From contig VAYU01000031.1 in assembly GCA_005884925.1 (NCBI GenBank), positions 1 to 64,000 on the forward strand: a stretch of DNA of 64,000 nucleotides. The letters run 5' to 3'. Position numbers and translations under genes: made by a program. This stretch comes from Actinomycetota bacterium. GTDB lineage: Bacteria > Actinomycetota > UBA4738 > HRBIN12. Below, one piece after another: positions 34,217-42,517 of the stretch (position 1 is its first letter; every line of letters starts with the position of its first letter). The notes under the pieces were generated by a model. That model made no database searches. It saw only the letters and a program-made list of their open reading frames with translations, and was not told where the DNA came from.

Positions 34217-34642
34217 TCAGTCGTCGTCCGCACGCCGGAGGCGTTTGGTCTCCGAGCGCCTCCGCTTCGCGGCGATCCGGCGCTCGACCGCCCGTCGGCT
34301 CGGTCGTGTCGGACGGCGCTTGGGCGGCGGCGGCGCAACCGCCGCGGCGAGGATCTCTGCCATCCGTTCCAGGGCCGCCTCCCGGTTGCGGAGCTGCGAC
34401 CGCTGCTCCGATGCGGTCACCGTGAGCACCCCGTCGGCGAGCCGGCCGGCCAGCCGCTCCAGCGCTCGCCTGCGCTGCACCGGACCCAGCGCGCTCGTTT
34501 CCGCCACATCGAGGCTCAACTCCACCCGTGTGTCGGCGGTGTTGACCGACTGCCCGCCGGGGCCCGACGAGTGACTGAACCGCCAGCGCAACTCGCGCTC
34601 CGGCACGAGGATCGAGCGACTGACGCGAAGCGGACCGACCAT
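34217..34642 (-). CDS. arfB: ArfB/YaeJ-type peptidyl-tRNA hydrolase (ribosome rescue)
   Basis: 141 aa. The catalytic GGQ is in HSSGPGGQSVNTADTRVELS near residue 30. The C-terminal tail is strongly basic (KRRPTRPSRRAVERRIAAKR, then ETKRLRRADDD), as expected for ArfB, which uses it to enter the empty mRNA channel of stalled ribosomes. It releases peptide from tRNA when no stop codon is present. ATG 34642 gives the normal length and starts MVGPLRVSRSILVPE. It is divergent from the TMEM175 gene with 56 nt between starts and convergent with the receiver-like gene. Confidence 0.92.
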   Translation of the reverse strand: MVGPLRVSRSILVPERELRWRFSHSSGPGGQSVNTADTRVELSLDVAETSALGPVQRRRALERLAGRLADGVLTVTASEQRSQLRNREAALERMAEILAAAVAPPPPKRRPTRPSRRAVERRIAAKRRRSETKRLRRADDD

Positions 34643-34698
34643 GCGTGAAGTATGGGGCCGCCCTCCCCGCGGTCGGCCTCCCTCCGTATCATCGCGGG

Positions 34699-35313
34699 AT
34701 GAGTGGGGATCCGGAGCGGCCGACGCCGGTCGACGTCGGCGCGGGCCGCCTCGAGGCCTTCAGCGACGCCGTGATGGCGGTCATCATCACGATCTTGGCG
34801 CTCGAGCTGCGGCCGCCGCAGGGCTCCTCGCCGAAAGACGTGTACGACCAGCTGCCGAGCCTGTTCATCTACGTCCTCAGCTTCGTGTTCATCGCGATCT
34901 ACTGGAACAACCACCATCATCTCTTGCGCGCGACGACCCGGATCAGCGGCGCGGTGATGTGGGCGAACATGCTCCTGCTGTTCTGGTTGTCCTTGATCCC
35001 CGTCGTCACCGAGTGGTTGCACACCTTCTACCGGCACCGGCTCCCTGCGGCGTCGTTCGGCATCGTCGCGTTGGCTGCGGCGTTCTCGTACAGCGCGCTC
35101 GTGCACGCCATCATCCGCGCGAACGGTCGCGACTCGTTGGTGGGGACGGCGATCTCCTCGGATCGGAAAGGAGTCGCGTCGCTCGTGATGTACGCGGGCG
35201 GCGTTGGCTCGACCTTCGTGAGCGTCTGGATCGCGTACGCCCTGTACGCGGCGGTCGCCGTGATGTGGCTGATCCCGGACCGGCGGTTCACACGCGACGT
35301 GGGTCGACGCTAG
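34699..35313 (+). CDS. TMEM175-family potassium channel protein (DUF1211)
   Basis: 204 aa with five or six membrane helices. The family signature FSDAVMAVIITILALEL (F-S-D in helix 1) is present; the FSD motif lines the pore in characterised members. Conserved NNHHHLLRATTRIS follows helix 2, and YSALVHAIIRA occurs near the middle. Bacterial TMEM175 proteins conduct K+ as tetramers. ATG 34699 is the natural start because MSGDPERP precedes the first helix; the frame is open to 34645. Its stop overlaps the convergent hypothetical gene by 26 nt. Role in ion homeostasis is inferred from the family. Confidence 0.88.
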   Translation: MSGDPERPTPVDVGAGRLEAFSDAVMAVIITILALELRPPQGSSPKDVYDQLPSLFIYVLSFVFIAIYWNNHHHLLRATTRISGAVMWANMLLLFWLSLIPVVTEWLHTFYRHRLPAASFGIVALAAAFSYSALVHAIIRANGRDSLVGTAISSDRKGVASLVMYAGGVGSTFVSVWIAYALYAAVAVMWLIPDRRFTRDVGRR

Positions 35314-35830
35314 GGAGCGGCTCGAGGCCGTACAGACGTCGGGCCGCGGGCGACATCCGTGCCGCTTCGGCCTCGGAGATGACGGACGGGCGCGGCGGAG
35401 CGACGCGCTCACGCCGACGCCAGCGACGAGGCGGCTCGGGTTCCGGGGGTGCCGGCCGCGGCACGTGCGCGTGCCGGATCTTCGGCGTCTCGACCAGGTC
35501 CAGCTCGGTTGGGTCGGCTCGGATCACCTGCTCCTGAACGGCAGCATCGACCAGCCCCGAGAGGACCGACGAAGGCGGCGGCGCGACCTCGTCCGGCTCC
35601 CACGGATAGCGGTGCGGCGGCGACCCCGCTCCGGTCAGCCGCCGTTCCTCCTCGTCACGACGCTCGAACTCGGCGGCGAAACGCTCGGCGCCCCACCGCG
35701 TGGCCTCCCGGTGCGCGTACGCGAGGAGCGCAGCGTCGATCTCCTCGTCCGCTCGATCGGCTTCGGGCTCAGGTCCTTCGACCCATCCCCTACGAAGCTC
35801 GTCGACCCGATCCGCCCCCTCGGTTCGCAC
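35288..35830 (-). CDS. Hypothetical charged protein
   Basis: 180 aa, very rich in Glu, Arg and Pro; no signal or membrane segment. I do not recognise it. Notable segments are AHREATRWGAERFAAEFERR, a Pro-rich middle (PRPAPPEPEPPRRWRRRE) and VISEAEAARMSPAARRLYG at the C-terminus. The GTG start at 35830 has no clear ribosome site, so its N-terminus is uncertain. It runs convergently into the TMEM175 gene with a 26-nt overlap. A real gene is likely from its open frame and composition, but not certain. The 230 nt between it and the DUF72 gene hold nothing I can name. Confidence 0.5.
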   Translation of the reverse strand: MRTEGADRVDELRRGWVEGPEPEADRADEEIDAALLAYAHREATRWGAERFAAEFERRDEEERRLTGAGSPPHRYPWEPDEVAPPPSSVLSGLVDAAVQEQVIRADPTELDLVETPKIRHAHVPRPAPPEPEPPRRWRRRERVAPPRPSVISEAEAARMSPAARRLYGLEPLPSVDPRRV

Positions 35831-36060
35831 CTCCCAGGTATCGGCCCCGGACCCCCGCCGACTTCAGCCTCCTCACGAGATCTGCCTGGAGAACATGTCG
35901 CAGGCGTTCGGGTCGCCTGCGCTCGCCGGTCTCGTACCGGTGCGTCCGTTCGGACGAAGACCCGTGCGTCCGCCGTGGGATACAACGACTCGCAGCACTC
36001 CCTGCTCGCACGAGCTCGTCTCGATCCAGGGCCGGCGATCCTGAAACGGAACCCCTCGCG

Positions 36061-36798
36061 TCACGTGACCCGCACGTCGCGCTCGTGCAGCAACGATCGG
36101 AGGACCATCGCGTCGCGCGGGGCGGCGGCGTCCGTGTCGTTGTTGAAGTAGACGAAGACGTCCGTGGCCGCCAGCGCCGCGATCCGGTCGGCCCAACCCC
36201 GGAGCTTGGCCCGCCGGTATCCCGGCCCTGTCCGCGTGCCCTGATGGAAACGGAGGTAGGACCACCCACCGGTGACGATCGGATCGACCCGCTCGCCCGG
36301 GCGATCGGCGAGCACGAGCGCCGATCTCGCCCGGTCCAAGAGCGCGAACACCTCATCGGTGAGCCACGATCGATGTCGGAACTCCACCGCGACGCGGCAC
36401 CGCCTGCCGAACGCCGCGAGCGTCTCCTCCAGCCGGTCGGGCGCGGCCGGGAGGTTCGGAGGGAGCTGGAGCAGCACGGGACCGAGCCTCGGGCCCAAGC
36501 GCTTCGCCCGCGAGACGAACAGGTCGACCGGCTCACGGGGATCGCGGAGACGACGGACGTGCGTGAGGTACCGGCTCGCCTTCACCGCCATCACGAAGCC
36601 GGCGTTCGTCTCCCGCTTCCACCGATCGAAGGTCTCGGCCTCCGGGAGCCGGTAGAAGGTGTTGTTGACCTCCACCGTCGAGAACACGGACGCGTAGTGG
36701 CCGAGCCACCGCGTCGTGGGGAGGCCGGCAGGATAGAAGGCGTCTCGCCAGTCCGCGTACTGCCAGCCGCTCGTCCCGATGGAGACGGAGGGCGTCAT
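36061..36798 (-). CDS. DUF72 family protein (TIM-barrel fold)
   Basis: 245 aa. DUF72 features are clear: SIGTSGWQYADWRDAFYPAG at the N-terminus, YASVFSTVEVNNTFYRLPEA, AVKASRYLTHVRRLRDP, LGPVLLQLPPNLP and SYLRFHQGTRTGPGY near the end. DUF72 proteins have a TIM-barrel fold, but their substrate is unknown. The ATG overlaps the stop of the upstream coiled-coil gene by 4 nt (ATGA), so the two are co-translated. The C-terminal VFVYFNNDTDAAAPRDAM matches the conserved end of the family. Confidence 0.9.
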   Translation of the reverse strand: MTPSVSIGTSGWQYADWRDAFYPAGLPTTRWLGHYASVFSTVEVNNTFYRLPEAETFDRWKRETNAGFVMAVKASRYLTHVRRLRDPREPVDLFVSRAKRLGPRLGPVLLQLPPNLPAAPDRLEETLAAFGRRCRVAVEFRHRSWLTDEVFALLDRARSALVLADRPGERVDPIVTGGWSYLRFHQGTRTGPGYRRAKLRGWADRIAALAATDVFVYFNNDTDAAAPRDAMVLRSLLHERDVRVT

Positions 36799-37541
36799 GT
36801 GCGGGCGGCTCGCCGACGGAGCGTCTTCGCTTCGTCGGCGAGCCGCCGCGCTTCGGCCTCGGCGGCCTCCGCCGAGGCCGAAGCGTCCCGGGCCTTCGCG
36901 CGGAGCTGTTCGGCGCGGCGCGCGGCGCGCTCGGCCTCACGCTCCGCGACGACCGCGGTGCGTTCGGCCTCCTTCGCCTCGCGCTTGCGATCCTCCTCGG
37001 TGGCGTCGTCCTCGCCGGCTCGGTCGCCACCCTGGAGCAACTGGAACCCTCCGGCCGGCCCGAGGCCCGAGTCCGGCGTCGCCTCGCGCTCGAGGGTGCC
37101 CTCGCGCAGGCGTCCCCCGAGCTCCGGATCGACGGAGGCCGCCTCGAGCGTGAGGACGATCGCGTCGCGATGGGCGCCGGCCCGGGCTCCGAGCGCCCCG
37201 AGGGCGACCTCCGCCAGCGCGGCGACCTTCGCGCGACGCGCCTGGGTCGCGTTCCTGAGGTCGCCGGCTCCCTTGCCCGAGATCGCGGCGACCTGAGCCT
37301 GCTGCAGGTCATCGCCGGCACGCAACAGGGCCGCGACGTCGGCGGGGCGCTTCCTGCTCGCCGCGTTCACCGCCCAGGCGACCACCGTGGGCTTCCGGAG
37401 CTTCTTGATCGCGGCCGCAAGGACGGGCTCTCTGTCCTCGGCGAGCTGCCGAGCGAGGGCGTCCCGAGCCTCGATGAACCCCTCCGGCGCGAGACCGAAG
37501 AGCCCCTTCGCGCGAACGCGAGCATCGTCCTCGATCGTCAC
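36795..37541 (-). CDS. Hypothetical alanine-rich coiled-coil protein
   Basis: 248 aa. The N-terminal half has a globular pattern (GLAPEGFIEARDALARQLAE, KKLRKPTVVAWAVNAASRKR, DVAALLRAGDDLQQAQVAAI). The C-terminal half is a long coiled coil rich in Ala, Glu and Arg (DRKREAKEAERTAVVAEREA, then EAEARRLADEAKTLRRRA). The family is seen in actinobacteria next to DUF72 genes, but has no known function. ATG 37541 is the first start, and the stop overlaps the DUF72 start, so the two may work as a pair. The 150 nt to the SGNH gene form a divergent intergenic region. Confidence 0.75.
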   Translation of the reverse strand: MTIEDDARVRAKGLFGLAPEGFIEARDALARQLAEDREPVLAAAIKKLRKPTVVAWAVNAASRKRPADVAALLRAGDDLQQAQVAAISGKGAGDLRNATQARRAKVAALAEVALGALGARAGAHRDAIVLTLEAASVDPELGGRLREGTLEREATPDSGLGPAGGFQLLQGGDRAGEDDATEEDRKREAKEAERTAVVAEREAERAARRAEQLRAKARDASASAEAAEAEARRLADEAKTLRRRAART

Positions 37542-37692
37542 GGCAGCGATCGCTCCATCGGGCTCCGATCGAACCGGCCAACCGTACCGCGTTCGGTCCG
37601 TCCGGGTACGAGCCGGAGCGGCCTCAAGCCGACGTCCCGGACCGCCGAGCTAGGCCCTCGTAGGCTCGAGAGGATCCTTTCCGGGAGGCGCG

Positions 37693-39093
37693 GTGACGGA
37701 CGATCGGGAGACACGGGGCATGCGCTCGCTCGCGCGCCGGATCGGGCATGCGCTCTTCGGCGTCGCGACGCTCGTCGTGATCACGGTCGCCTCGATCGCT
37801 TTCGGCCTTCGCATCACTCCCCTGCAATCGGTCTCGGCGTTGGGCCAGACGGTCGGGGTCGGCGCCACCTCGCCGACGGCGAGCCTGCGCGGGCCGGGAG
37901 AGGTGGACCTGTTCGGACAACCGCTCCCGACGCAGGCTCGGTTCGTCGGACCCGTCCGGCCGCGGCTGGTCTTGACGGACATCACCCTCAACCAGCAGGT
38001 CGCCGGCCTGTTCGCCCCCGAGACGCAGCCGGGGTCGGCCGCGGCGCTGGGCGAGCAGCTCGCGAGCGGTTGGAAGCGCTACTTCGCGTGGGAAACCACG
38101 TTCGTGGCCCTCGGCGCCCTGCTGCTGCTGGGGATGATCGCCGGTTGGCGCCGGCACCTCTGGAGTTGGAAGAAGACGCTCGTGACCGTGCTCGGCGGCC
38201 TGCTCGTCGTGGAGGCCGTGAACGTCGGTCTCATCATGCTCACCGCATCGACCGCCGCCACCGTCTTGCACGACGTGCACTCCTTGGGGGAGCTCGTCGG
38301 CCGGAGCGACCAGCCGCCACTCGCTGCGGCGCCGGGTCCTCCGCTCCGCGGCGTGCAGGCTGTCGTGATGGGCGACTCGACCGCCGCGGGCCTCGGCGGT
38401 GCACCGTTGCCCAAACCGACCCCGGACGATCAAGCGTGCGGTCGGAGCGCCGACGCGTACGGCGTGCTCCTCGGCCGCGTGAACCGATGGAACGTCGGGA
38501 ATCTCGCGTGCAGCGGCGCGACGATCCGCGGTGGCCTCCTCGGCTCGCAGTCGGCGGGCGGCATCTCGATCCCTCCCCAGCTCGCCGTGGCGAAGCGGGC
38601 CGTCGATGCCTCGGCGGTCGTGATCGGGGTCGGTGCCAACGACCTGAACTGGGGTCCGATGATCCGGCTCTGCGCGGTGTCGGTCACGTGTGACGATCGA
38701 GCTTCGACCGTGTTCTTCCAGAAGCAGCTGTCGTCGTTCGCACGCGACTACTACGAGCTGCTCCGCCAGCTCTCCGGCCTCCCCGACGACCCCAAGGTGG
38801 TCATCAACCTCTACTACGCGCCGTTCGCTCCGAACGCGGCTTGTCTCACCGGGCTCACGCCGCCGAAGATCACGGTCCTGCTCGACCGGCTCGATGCGCT
38901 CAACGCGGTGCTCGCGGATGGAGCGAAGACCTTCGGCTACCTCTCCGTGAAGCCCGACTTCACCGATCACGGGCTCTGCACCGAGCTGCCCTACGTCCAG
39001 GGACTGCGGGACGCGGCGCCGTTCCACCCGAACGGGACCGGCCAGCTCGTGATCGCGCTCGCCGACGAGCGGGCGCTCCTCGGGGCGCCGTAG
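37693..39093 (+). CDS. Membrane-anchored SGNH/GDSL hydrolase
   Basis: 466 aa. An N-terminal membrane helix (GVATLVVITVASIAFGL), an extracytoplasmic stretch, then two more helices (about 134-182) precede the SGNH domain (about 215-460). Block I is VVMGDSTAAGLGG (nucleophile Ser), block III is VIGVGANDLNWG (Asn), and block V is DAAPFHPNGTGQ (Asp and His). These enzymes deacylate sugars or lipids outside the cell. GTG 37693 is set by GGGAGG 4-5 nt upstream. Two Cys residues in NLACSGATIRGG and RLCAVSVTCDD may pair. The substrate cannot be inferred. Confidence 0.88.
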   Translation: MTDDRETRGMRSLARRIGHALFGVATLVVITVASIAFGLRITPLQSVSALGQTVGVGATSPTASLRGPGEVDLFGQPLPTQARFVGPVRPRLVLTDITLNQQVAGLFAPETQPGSAAALGEQLASGWKRYFAWETTFVALGALLLLGMIAGWRRHLWSWKKTLVTVLGGLLVVEAVNVGLIMLTASTAATVLHDVHSLGELVGRSDQPPLAAAPGPPLRGVQAVVMGDSTAAGLGGAPLPKPTPDDQACGRSADAYGVLLGRVNRWNVGNLACSGATIRGGLLGSQSAGGISIPPQLAVAKRAVDASAVVIGVGANDLNWGPMIRLCAVSVTCDDRASTVFFQKQLSSFARDYYELLRQLSGLPDDPKVVINLYYAPFAPNAACLTGLTPPKITVLLDRLDALNAVLADGAKTFGYLSVKPDFTDHGLCTELPYVQGLRDAAPFHPNGTGQLVIALADERALLGAP

Positions 39094-39135
39094 GCTCGGC
39101 TGGACGCGTCAGATCGTTCGCACCATCATCGTGCG

Positions 39136-40032
39136 ATGAGCGCGCCGCAGGGCGGGATCTTCGCGCTCGGCACGTCCTCGCACGCGTACCTCGAGTTCGA
39201 TCTGCGGGAGGGGGTCGCCGAGCTGGCGCTCGCGAGCACCCTCGCCGGGCTCCGCGAACCGCGAACGACGATGGGCGGCGTCAACCTCGTTATGGGGTTC
39301 CGACCCACGCTCTGGCGAGCGCTGTTGCCCCAGGCCACGCCGGAGACCCTCGAGGATTTCGACCGCGACGTGGTCGGACCGGACGGCTTCACCATGCCCG
39401 CGACGCAGCACGACGCGGTGGTGTGGCTCTCCGGCAGCGCGTACGACGTGATCTTCGACATGTCGCTCGGCGTGATCGGGGAGCTCGGAGCGGTTGCATC
39501 GGTCGCCGATGAGACCGCGAGCTGGCCCTATCACCAGGATCTCGACCTCACGGGGTTCATCGATGGGACCGAGAACCCGACGCTCGTCGATGCCGCCGAT
39601 ATCGTGCTCGTCCCCGAGGGGAGCCCCGGCGCGGGGGGCACGATCCTGCTCCTGCAGAAGTGGCGTCACGACGCCGTGACGTGGACCTCGCTCCCCGTCG
39701 AGCGGAGGGAGCACGTGATCGGCCGACGATTGCTCGACAGCATCGAGCTGGAGGACAAGCCCGACGACTCCCACGTCGCACGGACGGACCAAGACGTGTT
39801 CGGGAAGATCTTCCGGCGGAACACGCCGTACGGGACCGTCTTGGATCACGGGACGATGTTCGTGGGGTTCGCTGCCGACCAACGACCCCTCAGCACGATG
39901 CTCCAGAGCATGGCCGGGCTGACGAACGGGACACGTGACGCCCTCACGCGCTACACGACCCCACTCACGGGTGCGTACTACTTCGTGCCCTCCGCCCGAG
40001 ATCTACGCCTCGACGGCGTCGACGAGGACTGA
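39136..40032 (+). CDS. Dyp-type peroxidase
   Basis: 298 aa, normal for class B/P members. The signature GFIDGTENPTL (catalytic Asp) is near residue 140, the proximal haem His is in DDSHVARTDQ, and the distal Arg lies in FRRNTPYGTV. It uses H2O2 to oxidise dyes, lignin fragments or other phenols. No signal peptide or encapsulin cargo tail stands out, so it is probably cytosolic. ATG 39136 is the start. Its 3' end overlaps a small leftward gene by 30 nt. It may help the soil lifestyle suggested by other genes, but that is inference. Confidence 0.94.
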   Translation: MSAPQGGIFALGTSSHAYLEFDLREGVAELALASTLAGLREPRTTMGGVNLVMGFRPTLWRALLPQATPETLEDFDRDVVGPDGFTMPATQHDAVVWLSGSAYDVIFDMSLGVIGELGAVASVADETASWPYHQDLDLTGFIDGTENPTLVDAADIVLVPEGSPGAGGTILLLQKWRHDAVTWTSLPVERREHVIGRRLLDSIELEDKPDDSHVARTDQDVFGKIFRRNTPYGTVLDHGTMFVGFAADQRPLSTMLQSMAGLTNGTRDALTRYTTPLTGAYYFVPSARDLRLDGVDED

Positions 40033-40179
40033 CTCGCGAGGCAGGATCAGCTCGTCCGTGTCGTCGAACGTCGGCTCGTTGAGGCGGAGCGTTCGCGAGA
40101 ACGCGACCGCCGTGCCACCGAGCAGCGTCGTCATGGTCAGCCCTTGCAGCCAATCGGCCGGTGATGCCGGTGCGATCAT
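40003..40179 (-). CDS. Small protein with a strong ribosome site
   Basis: 58 aa: starts MIAPASPADWLQGLTMTTLL, then TAVAFSRTLRLNEPTFDDTD, ending DAVEA. The N-terminal stretch is weakly hydrophobic and might touch the membrane; the rest is polar. The frame is supported by AAGGAG exactly 7 nt before the ATG. Its stop overlaps the end of the Dyp peroxidase gene, read from the other strand. No family recognised. It could also be a leader peptide or noise, but the ribosome site makes translation likely. Confidence 0.5.
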   Translation of the reverse strand: MIAPASPADWLQGLTMTTLLGGTAVAFSRTLRLNEPTFDDTDELILPRESVLVDAVEA

Positions 40180-40323
40180 CCCGATGCTCCTTCGTGCGGT
40201 GTCGTGGGGGTCACGATCGGATGCATCATCGAAGCGCGCGCGGCTGAACAGACGCTGGGAGGGGCCGCAGAAAAGGCTCAGGCTCGTAGGCTGGAGGCTC
40301 GTCGACCGACGGAGGTGCGAGCG

Positions 40324-40722
40324 ATGGCTGAGAGCGCGCCGGGGAACCCGGCGGGGAACGCGAAGCAAGCCTGGAACGACGTCGGGGAGCGGTTCTCGTC
40401 GTTGGGTCGTCGTCTCTCGGGTCACTACCGGGAGGCCGGCGGAGCAGGCAGGGCGACCGTCGAGGGATCGCAGCGCAAGCTGGAGGAAGCCGCCCGTGAG
40501 ATCGGCAACGAGATCGGGCGAGCGTTCACAGCGCTCGGCGAGACGATCAACGACGACGACGCGAAGAAGGATCTGAAGCGCGCCGTGAGCGCGATCGGGG
40601 ACGCGGTCACCGTCACGGTCAGCGAGGCCGGGAAGGCGGTGCGGGGTCGGGGCGCCGACGACGAGCAGCCGCAGCGGCCGGACGGGCGCGCCGACGAGGG
40701 ACCACCGAGCGCGAGCGGCTAG
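40324..40722 (+). CDS. Hypothetical amphipathic-helix protein upstream of NuoF-like gene
   Basis: 132 aa. It is mostly amphipathic helix: AKQAWNDVGERFSSLGRRL, EEAAREIGNEIGRAFTALGE, KKDLKRAVSAIGDAVTVTVS. The pattern resembles apolipoprotein- or YtxH-like stress proteins, often linked to membranes, but no membrane segment is evident. The C-terminal tail is charged and flexible. ATG 40324 has GGAGG 8 nt upstream; the frame is open to 40204 but lacks a ribosome site there. It is followed by the NuoF-like gene after 8 nt on the same strand. Function unknown. Confidence 0.7.
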   Translation: MAESAPGNPAGNAKQAWNDVGERFSSLGRRLSGHYREAGGAGRATVEGSQRKLEEAAREIGNEIGRAFTALGETINDDDAKKDLKRAVSAIGDAVTVTVSEAGKAVRGRGADDEQPQRPDGRADEGPPSASG

Positions 40723-40730
40723 GCCGTCCC

Positions 40731-42050
40731 GTGGCGCTGCTCGATCTGGCCCCGCGATCGTTCGATGAGTACGCGGCGGCTGGAGGCGGGCACGGACTGG
40801 CGATCGCGCTCGGTGCTTGGCCCGAAGCGGTGATCGAAGAGGTCGCGAAGAGCGGCCTCCGCGGTCGCGGCGGCGCCGGCTTCCCCACCGGTGACAAGTG
40901 GCGGGCGGTCCGGTCGGTGGGAGCGGGGCCGCGGTTCGCCGTCTGCAACGCCGCGGAGGGTGAGCCCGCCACCTTCAAGGACCGCACGTTGCTCCGGACG
41001 AATGCGTATCAGGTGCTCGAGGGGCTCGCGATCGCCGCCCACGCGGTCGGGGCGGAACGCGCGTTCGTCGGTCTCAAGGAGGCGTTCGTACCGGAGACCG
41101 AAGCGCTCGGACGGGCGCTGAAAGAGATGCAGGCCGCGGACGCGCTCGGATCGATCCCCATCGAGATCGTCCTCGGCCCCGACCTCTACCTCTTCGGAGA
41201 GGAGACCGGGCTCGAGGAGGTCATCGAGGAGCGGCCCCCACTCCCGCGCACAGTGAGACCGTTCATCCAGGGGTTGTTCGCGACCCCGCCAAACGACAAC
41301 CCGACCCTCGTCAACAACGTCGAGACGCTCGCCAACGTGCCGCACATCCTTCGCGAGGGCCCCGCCTGGCTGCGTGCGAACGGCACCGAGGACTCGCCCG
41401 GCACGATGGTCTTCACCGTCTGCGGTGACGTGCAGCGGGAAGGCGTGTTCGAGCTCCCGCTCGGCTCGCCGATGCGCGCGCTCATCGAGGATGCCGGCGG
41501 CGGCGCGCCGGAGGGTCGAACGATCAAGGCGATCTTCCCCGGGGCGTCGAACACCGTCATCGCCCCGGACGAGCTCGATACGCCGATGGACTTCGATTCG
41601 CTCCGCGAGGTGGGCTCGGGCCTCGGCGCGGGCGGGTTCGCGGTGTTCGACGACTCGGCATGCATGGTCCAGGCGGCGTACCGGTACTCGCGGTTCCTGG
41701 CCGTCGAATCATGCGGGCAATGTCCCGCCTGCAAGTTCGGCACGGGGGAAGCCACCGATGCGCTGGAGGCGCTCGAAGCGGGACGGGGTTCGGACCGGGA
41801 CGTCGAGCTGGTCCTCGTTCGGTCCCGGAGCTCCACGGACGGACAGAAGTGTGCGCTCCCGACCGGCGAGAGCCTGCTGATGCAGAGCCTGGTCCAGGTG
41901 TTCGACGAGGAGTTCCGACGGCACGTCGGGAGGCCCTGTCCCCTCCCGCGCGAGCTCCCGTTCCACAAGATCGTCGACCGGGACGACTCGGGTCGATTCG
42001 TGTATGACGGCGACTACGTCCGCAAGCAGCCGGACTGGACCTACGCATGA
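40731..42050 (+). CDS. Stand-alone NuoF-like (NADH dehydrogenase 51 kDa-type) flavoprotein
   Basis: 439 aa. The NADH/FMN signature is SGLRGRGGAGFPTGDKWRAV near residue 45, with NAAEGEPATFKDRTLL as FMN binding. The SLBB-like region spans about 220-320. The Fe-S site reads SCGQCPACKFGTGEATD with a later Cys in QKCALPTGE, giving the expected four cysteines. It can accept electrons from NADH via FMN and pass them through the cluster, like the F subunit of complex I or of formate dehydrogenases and bidirectional hydrogenases. No nuo gene flanks it, so its partner is unknown. GTG 40731 follows the previous stop by 8 nt, and its stop overlaps the DinB-like gene (ATGA). Confidence 0.9.
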   Translation: MALLDLAPRSFDEYAAAGGGHGLAIALGAWPEAVIEEVAKSGLRGRGGAGFPTGDKWRAVRSVGAGPRFAVCNAAEGEPATFKDRTLLRTNAYQVLEGLAIAAHAVGAERAFVGLKEAFVPETEALGRALKEMQAADALGSIPIEIVLGPDLYLFGEETGLEEVIEERPPLPRTVRPFIQGLFATPPNDNPTLVNNVETLANVPHILREGPAWLRANGTEDSPGTMVFTVCGDVQREGVFELPLGSPMRALIEDAGGGAPEGRTIKAIFPGASNTVIAPDELDTPMDFDSLREVGSGLGAGGFAVFDDSACMVQAAYRYSRFLAVESCGQCPACKFGTGEATDALEALEAGRGSDRDVELVLVRSRSSTDGQKCALPTGESLLMQSLVQVFDEEFRRHVGRPCPLPRELPFHKIVDRDDSGRFVYDGDYVRKQPDWTYA

Positions 42051-42514
42051 AGCTCGACGACCTGCTCCGCGAGGAAGACTCCGGGTGGACGGAGTTCCAC
42101 CGGCTGCTCGACCCGTTGTCGCCGACCGAGGCGGAGACCCCCGGCTACTTCCCGGAGGGATGGTCGGTGAAGGACCTCATCGGGCACCTGGGCAGCTGGC
42201 TGGCCGAGGCGGGGATCGCGCTCGAACGGATCGCAGCGGGCACGTACCGGGCCGGCGAGCTCGACATCGACGCGAAGAACGACGAGTTCCTGGAGGCGCT
42301 CCGGCCCCTCACGTTGCGGGAGACCCATGCGCAGGCGGAAGCGGCGAGGGCGCACACGCTGCGCACGCTCCGGTCGCTGCCGGAGGTATCGGAGGATGCA
42401 GCGTGGTGGATCGAGAAGGCGGGCCCCGCCCACTACGCCACCCATCTCCCCAGGCTACGGGAGTGGGTCGAGGAGCTCCGATCGGGAGCGTTCCCGGCCG
42501 GCGATCACGTGTGA
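42047..42514 (+). CDS. DinB-fold / maleylpyruvate isomerase-like protein
   Basis: 155 aa. It opens KLDDLLREEDSGWTEFHRLL, then EGWSVKDLIGHLGSWLAEAG with a metal-type His, and closes HYATHLPRLREWVEELRSG with two more His residues. This is the DinB/YfiT-like four-helix pattern (DUF664 and mycothiol-dependent maleylpyruvate isomerase N-terminal domain). It may use a thiol cofactor. The ATG overlaps the NuoF-like stop by 4 nt. Stop lies 3 nt from the stop of the convergent zinc-finger gene. The substrate is unknown. Confidence 0.8.
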   Translation: MKLDDLLREEDSGWTEFHRLLDPLSPTEAETPGYFPEGWSVKDLIGHLGSWLAEAGIALERIAAGTYRAGELDIDAKNDEFLEALRPLTLRETHAQAEAARAHTLRTLRSLPEVSEDAAWWIEKAGPAHYATHLPRLREWVEELRSGAFPAGDHV

Positions 42515-42517
42515 TCG

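Noticed and set aside
35840-36060. Short leftward coding stretch (RYETGERRRPERLRHVLQ)
   Set aside because: No start with a ribosome site, and it runs into a frame that mirrors other genes; not enough to call.
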